From Ligula intestinalis (lineage: Eukaryota > Platyhelminthes > Cestoda > Diphyllobothriidea > Diphyllobothriidae), in the NCBI GenBank assembly GCA_036362985.1, contig JAYGXS010000008.1, forward strand, positions 9,766,304-9,830,303: a DNA stretch of 64,000 nucleotides, in the 5' to 3' direction. Positions 60,201-64,000 of the stretch are shown piece after piece (the first letter of the stretch is position 1; each line of letters begins with the position of its first letter). Under the pieces are notes generated by a model. It saw nothing but the letters and a program-made list of their open reading frames with translations. It made no database searches and had not been told where the DNA came from. The translations under genes were made by a program, and so were the position numbers.

Positions 60201-60738
60201 CTAAAGGAACCCGTTCAGTTGATTCTATCGTATACTGTAGTAGTAATTTTTCCTTTGACACAGATGAACTTTTCCGTATGTTCCCTCGTGTTGATGGTGG
60301 CTAGCTGTAGAAAAGTTTGTTTATCATCTAGATTCCGGAAGAATGTTTAATTTCGCCTTACTATAAATCATTTTGGAGCACTTCGGCTCAATCGGTGTTC
60401 CTCTTTTATTTTCCACACTTTCCACACATGAAAATGTAAATGATCACTCAATCACGGCCAGCTAAAGTGGCTTCTTCGTGGGTGAAAATTACTTTTCTAA
60501 CTAATTATTAACTGTTTCTTCTAGATATGCCTCATTTTTACCAGTATCTCCTGCTACATACAAATTGTATTTTACCCTCGACGCTCGCGCATTCGCTTAG
60601 AATATGTTAAGCACGTAAGTTGGCTTAGAAAACAGAGTGTATATTTATGTTCGGGCGATTATTTCGTTAGTAATGATAAACTACCTCAGGAAAGCGAAGA
60701 AAATTTTCTCTGAAGTACAGTGAGACCGGCTACTTTAA
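57300..60738 (+). repeat. Duplicated upstream region U3
   Basis: Homologous to U1 and U2, with marks at 58120-58225 (TGCAACATCAATTCGGCG; GCCGGTAGAGCATA), 59150-59420 (CTGCTTTCCAAAGACCA), 60095-60190 and 60545-60738. It is expanded by R2 insertions at about 58240-59145 and 59775-60085. It leads directly into the decayed exon 1 at 60739. Confidence 0.7.
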
Positions 60739-60828
60739 ATGCTTCGAATTCTTGTGCGCGCACCTTCTGCTTGTTTGCGAGCCACTTTTAGTTCCCATGT
60801 ATTGTCTTCGAGGTTGAGGAAGGGATGA
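60739..60828 (+). pseudogene. Decayed exon 1 of a further aminopeptidase copy
   Basis: ATG at 60739 opens MLRILVRAPSACLRATFSS, then HVLSSRLRKG and a TGA at 60826-60828. Copy 2 begins [20 protein letters not shown], so this is the same presequence exon. Homology stops after SSRLR, and the part that starts the catalytic N-domain ([13 protein letters not shown]) is absent. Conserved upstream DNA shows it is not chance similarity. No following exon is found before the PLEs begin. Confidence 0.8.
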
Positions 60829-61377
60829 ACTATGGACTATCAGGTAAGTAAAATTGATCAAGGTCGCTGTGCGCTGATAAAATACCATTTGTGAGACTTT
60901 TTGCGCATTAAATCGCTTTAGAATGATTTTTATGTTATTTCCTGCATTTATAAATTCTTACGATTGATATTCTGCACAGTTTCCTCTCCTACATTGAAAC
61001 TTATCCAACTAAGTAAAACTCAAATATTGGTGCGCACCGAAGGCAACCAAGAAACCAATTGCATAATTTCGATGATCTCATTATTTATTTATCGTTGATT
61101 TCATTAAAAAGGTAAAAAGGGTTAGGGTAAGCTTGAAGATGGTAATAGCTGTAAGATTTAATGGTACCATAAATTTCGGGAGAGCGCCTCAGTTACAACC
61201 CCTCATTGCATTTAGGTCCACGAATAAGAAAAACACGAAATTGAAAATATACAGGAAGGTCATAAGTCCCAGTCAGATAGAGAAAGAAAGTTAAAACAAA
61301 ATTGGAGGCAGAAAACAGGGAATTGAGTTGTGGGGAATATTGGGCTGGGAAATGTGCGAATCTGAGGCCTGTGGTTA

Positions 61378-61945
61378 CCAAGGTAAGGCAAGGTTAACCA
61401 CGTGCTCCAACTGTTTGCAGAGGTCCGGTTTAAAGCGTCTAATATAAGCAGCTTCCAGGTAACACAAGATACGAGATGTTCGTGCTCGAAAAAGAACTCG
61501 GAAAGAAGTTACAGGATCTACCAAACGACCCGTGTCCAGTAGGTGTTCAGTGAAAGAGGAACGAGGAGAACGGTTTTCTTGCTTCAATAACCAGCTAGGT
61601 AGGTGTTCCTGGGCTCTGGTTGTCAATTGTCTTTGCGACCGCCCTATATACTTGCATCCACAAGTGCAAATGAATTCATAAACAAATTAGAGGTGGCGTG
61701 CAAAGAAAAGGCATCCTTGACACAAGGAGTCGGCAGGGGCTTCGTTGGAGAGCAAAATATGAGTTCTGCGGCGTAATAGGTTCTTTCTATGGTCTGGAGC
61801 AAGCGCCTCATAATTGTGTTTACGACGTTATCCCCTTTGAAGGGCAAGGATATAAATACCGGCTTCTTCGGGGCTAATTGTTTACTCATTTTCGGTCGTA
61901 GAAGTTAGCTAGATTTTCTGCAAATATTCCCATTCTTAAGTTGAG
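61378..61945 (-). mobile_element. PLE-3 endonuclease fragment
   Basis: The - strand reads LAPKKPVFISLPFKGDNVV, then LLQTIERTYYAAELIF, a frameshift, then a GIY-YIG core FICTCGCKYIG, RSQRQLTTRAQEHLPSWL and FRARTSRILCYLEAAYIRRF with KPDLCKQLEHVVNLAL near 61378. The RT is missing. It is a different subfamily from PLE-1/PLE-2, with the linker lacking GDAASEL and the core sharing only the general pattern. Confidence 0.75.
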
Positions 61946-62010
61946 AAGTCAAGATTGGCAAACATATGTTTTCAGCAAATCATCGTCAGGCCAGAACATA
62001 TGCAGGGTCA
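61941..62010 (-). ncRNA. Hammerhead-ribozyme-like motif (HHR2), downstream of PLE-2
   Basis: On the - strand, CUGACGA (plus 61983-61989) and GAAA (plus 61970-61973) have the same 20-nt span as in HHR1. Stem III is ACA-UA-UGU (plus 61962-61969), then U and U (plus 61960-61961). Stem I is GGC/GCC plus one U-A pair (4 bp). Stem III has the same size as in HHR1 but a different sequence, which preserves pairing. Stem II is not paired at its first position (U-U). It may be an inactive or dimer-dependent form. Confidence 0.45.
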
Positions 62011-62284
62011 TTAAAACTATACAGATGGACAGGGTTAAAAAGTGCAGTCTAATTACAATTCATCATTTACGCGTCGCCCACATAGCGAGGTCGGCGTTTA
62101 GAGGTTTGTGCGTCCAGGGAAGGGAGGAGGTGTAGGGGGGTAATTGGGTTATGTTGTGGGGTTGATCAGCGGACAGATGCATGGGGGATAATGGCTGCTA
62201 TTTGCGCAAAGCGAACGACTGTTGGTGGGATGTGAGGGCAAAGTGCGATCGTCACCTGGCGTCGTGGTCGGTCACGGAAGTGAA

Positions 62285-64000
62285 AGGGCTTCTGTCAGTT
62301 TGTTCTGACAGCACAGCACTAGATTCTCTAGCCGTATAGCTACTGCTTCGGCTGTTGCAAGCACCCGTTGGCGTAGGCCCTAGGAAAAGTTGGCTGGTGT
62401 CCAGTAGACAACCTAAAAGGCTTTGTTAGTATTAACTCGATGATTCGCATCGAAGAGATGTGCGATAATAGAACTCGAAATCGATCTTGTTTCGCCTTTA
62501 CTTAACCAGGCCGTTGTATGCTCACGTACCGTCTTTTCCAGGCGCCTCGTTGTTCGGCCAATGTATCTTGCTCCACAGGAGCAAGTGAAGGAGTAAATGC
62601 ACATGGATGTGGCCTTCAACGGGAGTCGGTCTTTTCCTCCTAATCGTAGGAGGGGAGAGTTCGTGAAGAACACCCATAAGTTCGCCGCGGGGAAAGCACT
62701 AGCGATTGCGGTTCTTAGACGCCGTCTGACCAGCTCGCTCGCTGCATCGCCTGAGAAAGGCAGTCTAATGAAAATGTCTTTCTTTTCTGCTGTTAAGTTA
62801 TCAGGCTTTTTGGCTCGCTCACCAATATTCCTGAGGATGAACCTCTCCGGGCATCCATTTTCGATAAGTATCTGCTGCAGCTGTTGGAGCTCTGCTTCCA
62901 CCGTTTCGGGAGAGCAGATCTTTCGTTCTCTAGCTGCTAGTCCCTGGACTAGATTTCGTTTTATATTTAGGGGGACAAAACTGTGAAAGTTGGTGCATTG
63001 TCCCGTCCAGGTTTTCTTTCGAAAGACTCTACGCAGGATCTATCCATCATCTTGCCTTCGTAGATGGACATCAAGAAACGAAATTTAATCGTTTTCTTCT
63101 GTCTCTGCAGTAAATTTGAGAGATGGGTGCGCGTTGTTAAACTTCGCGACCAGAGCGTCAGTGTCTGCGTTATAGTCGGTCAAGCAGAAGATGTCATCAA
63201 CATATCGACCGTAAAACGCAAGGTCATTGATAGTGTCCCTTATACACGTTTTCTCGATCTTGCCCATAAAGACATTTGCGAGAAACGGGCCAAGTGGTGA
63301 GCCCATTGCCACACCATCTATCTGTCTTTAAAATCAACCATTTCAGAGAAATTGCTCATTTTGCGTGCGTCTCATAAGTAGTTCTTTCAGGGTTTTCACG
63401 GGTATACCTATCCGGTAGTTCATGTCCCTGATCACGTCACAGAGGTAGTCAATGGTTTCCACCACGGGTACGTTGGTAAAAAGTGACGATACATCCAATG
63501 AGAGCATCTTACTTTCCCCAACATTCATATCCTTTATAGCCTCAACAAACTCAAACGTGTCTTTCAAACTTCGAGGGTATAGGTCACTGCCAAGTGGTTT
63601 CAGCTTTTCTACCAGCCATTTGGGAATGGCGTGAAAAGGGGAGTTCCTCATATCCAGGATAGGATGCAAGGGTAACCCCTGTTTGTGGATTTTCGGCAGG
63701 CCATACATTCTGGGTATTGTCGTGCCTACAGGTCTCAGTCGTTCCAGCTCTTTGTCAGACAAAAGACCTTCCTTGTGAAGGTCTTTGAGAATTGCAGTTA
63801 ACTGACCCTCGACGGCCTCCGTACGATCCTTCTCCTTTCTATGATTTTGTAATCTTCGTACGATCTGCCAGGATGGCTTCTAGTTTCGTAACATAATCAT
63901 TATTATTCATCAGTACTATTCCGGACCCTTTGTCTGGTCTTGTCAGCACGATGTCTTCGTTTCTTCGGAGTTCTTTTAGGCTATCCAGATGAGCCTTTGT
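62285..64000 (-). mobile_element. Penelope-like element PLE-2, RT and GIY-YIG endonuclease, runs off the window
   Basis: From the right edge on the - strand: LTRPDKGSGIVLMNNNDYV (fingers), [59 protein letters not shown] domain [12 protein letters not shown] (catalytic DD), GDAASELVRRRL linker, and GIY-YIG core YSFTCSCGARYIG with KTVREHTTAWLSKGE. After a TAG it continues in a broken frame to RQRVLATAEAVAIRLENLVL near 62300. A few frame breaks make it inactive, but all catalytic motifs are visible. It is the best preserved PLE here and shares a subfamily with PLE-1. Confidence 0.88.

Noticed and set aside
1..64000. CRISPR arrays, prokaryotic operons or ribosome-binding sites
   Set aside because: The window is clearly eukaryotic. 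Repeats are dispersed and diverged, without regular short-repeat/spacer structure.

Overview
This is eukaryotic genomic DNA, most likely from a flatworm (Platyhelminthes; a tapeworm of the diphyllobothriid kind would fit, but the species is an inference). The protein-coding genes are split into many exons. Two introns are only 34 and 41 nt long, a size well known from flatworm genes. The rest is dense with Penelope-like elements (PLEs), CR1/Jockey- and RTE-like LINE fragments, Gypsy-type LTR remnants and short interspersed repeats. A 100-N assembly gap lies at 43658-43757. No bacterial features, CRISPR arrays or clean tRNA/rRNA genes were seen.

The window is a decaying tandem array of one gene, a puromycin-sensitive-type M1 zinc aminopeptidase, with all copies on the + strand. 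Copy 1 (483-7699) enters from the left and shows the last nine exons, all intact. A ghost copy follows: its upstream flank (about 10285-11840) and 3' UTR (about 16622-16880) survive, but every exon between them has been replaced by repeats. Copy 2 (19151-37784) is the only complete gene: 16 exons whose phases join into a 939-residue protein with GAMEN, HEXXH-X18-E and the catalytic Tyr. Copy 3 (44279-55393) follows the assembly gap. It keeps exons 7-16 but carries a 16-nt deletion and two nonsense codons, so it is a pseudogene as it stands. A fourth downstream unit is represented by a duplicated upstream region and a decayed first exon (60739-60828).

Introns and intergenic spaces are full of mobile DNA. 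Copy 2 introns hold a PLE and a CR1-like fragment (intron 6), an internally deleted Gypsy-type element with a target-site duplication (intron 8), a second PLE endonuclease fragment (intron 10) and a repeat split by a further insertion (intron 14). Copy 3 intron 7 holds an RTE-like fragment. All five recognisable retroelement fragments inside gene introns lie antisense to the gene. Intergenic DNA at 8.2-16.6 kb and 38.7-42.8 kb is an array of one interspersed repeat family, interrupted by LTR remnants, inverted repeats, a LINE 3' end and a TA-flanked element with terminal inverted repeats that looks pogo-like. The right edge (61.3-64.0 kb) carries two more PLEs on the - strand.

The most interesting signals are: two hammerhead-ribozyme-like structures in the 3' regions of two PLEs, whose stem III differs in sequence but pairs in both; the ghost and decayed members of the aminopeptidase array; a probable gene-conversion tract between copies 1 and 2; and a pogo-like TIR element that kept a reading frame with a PCNA-binding (PIP-box) motif.
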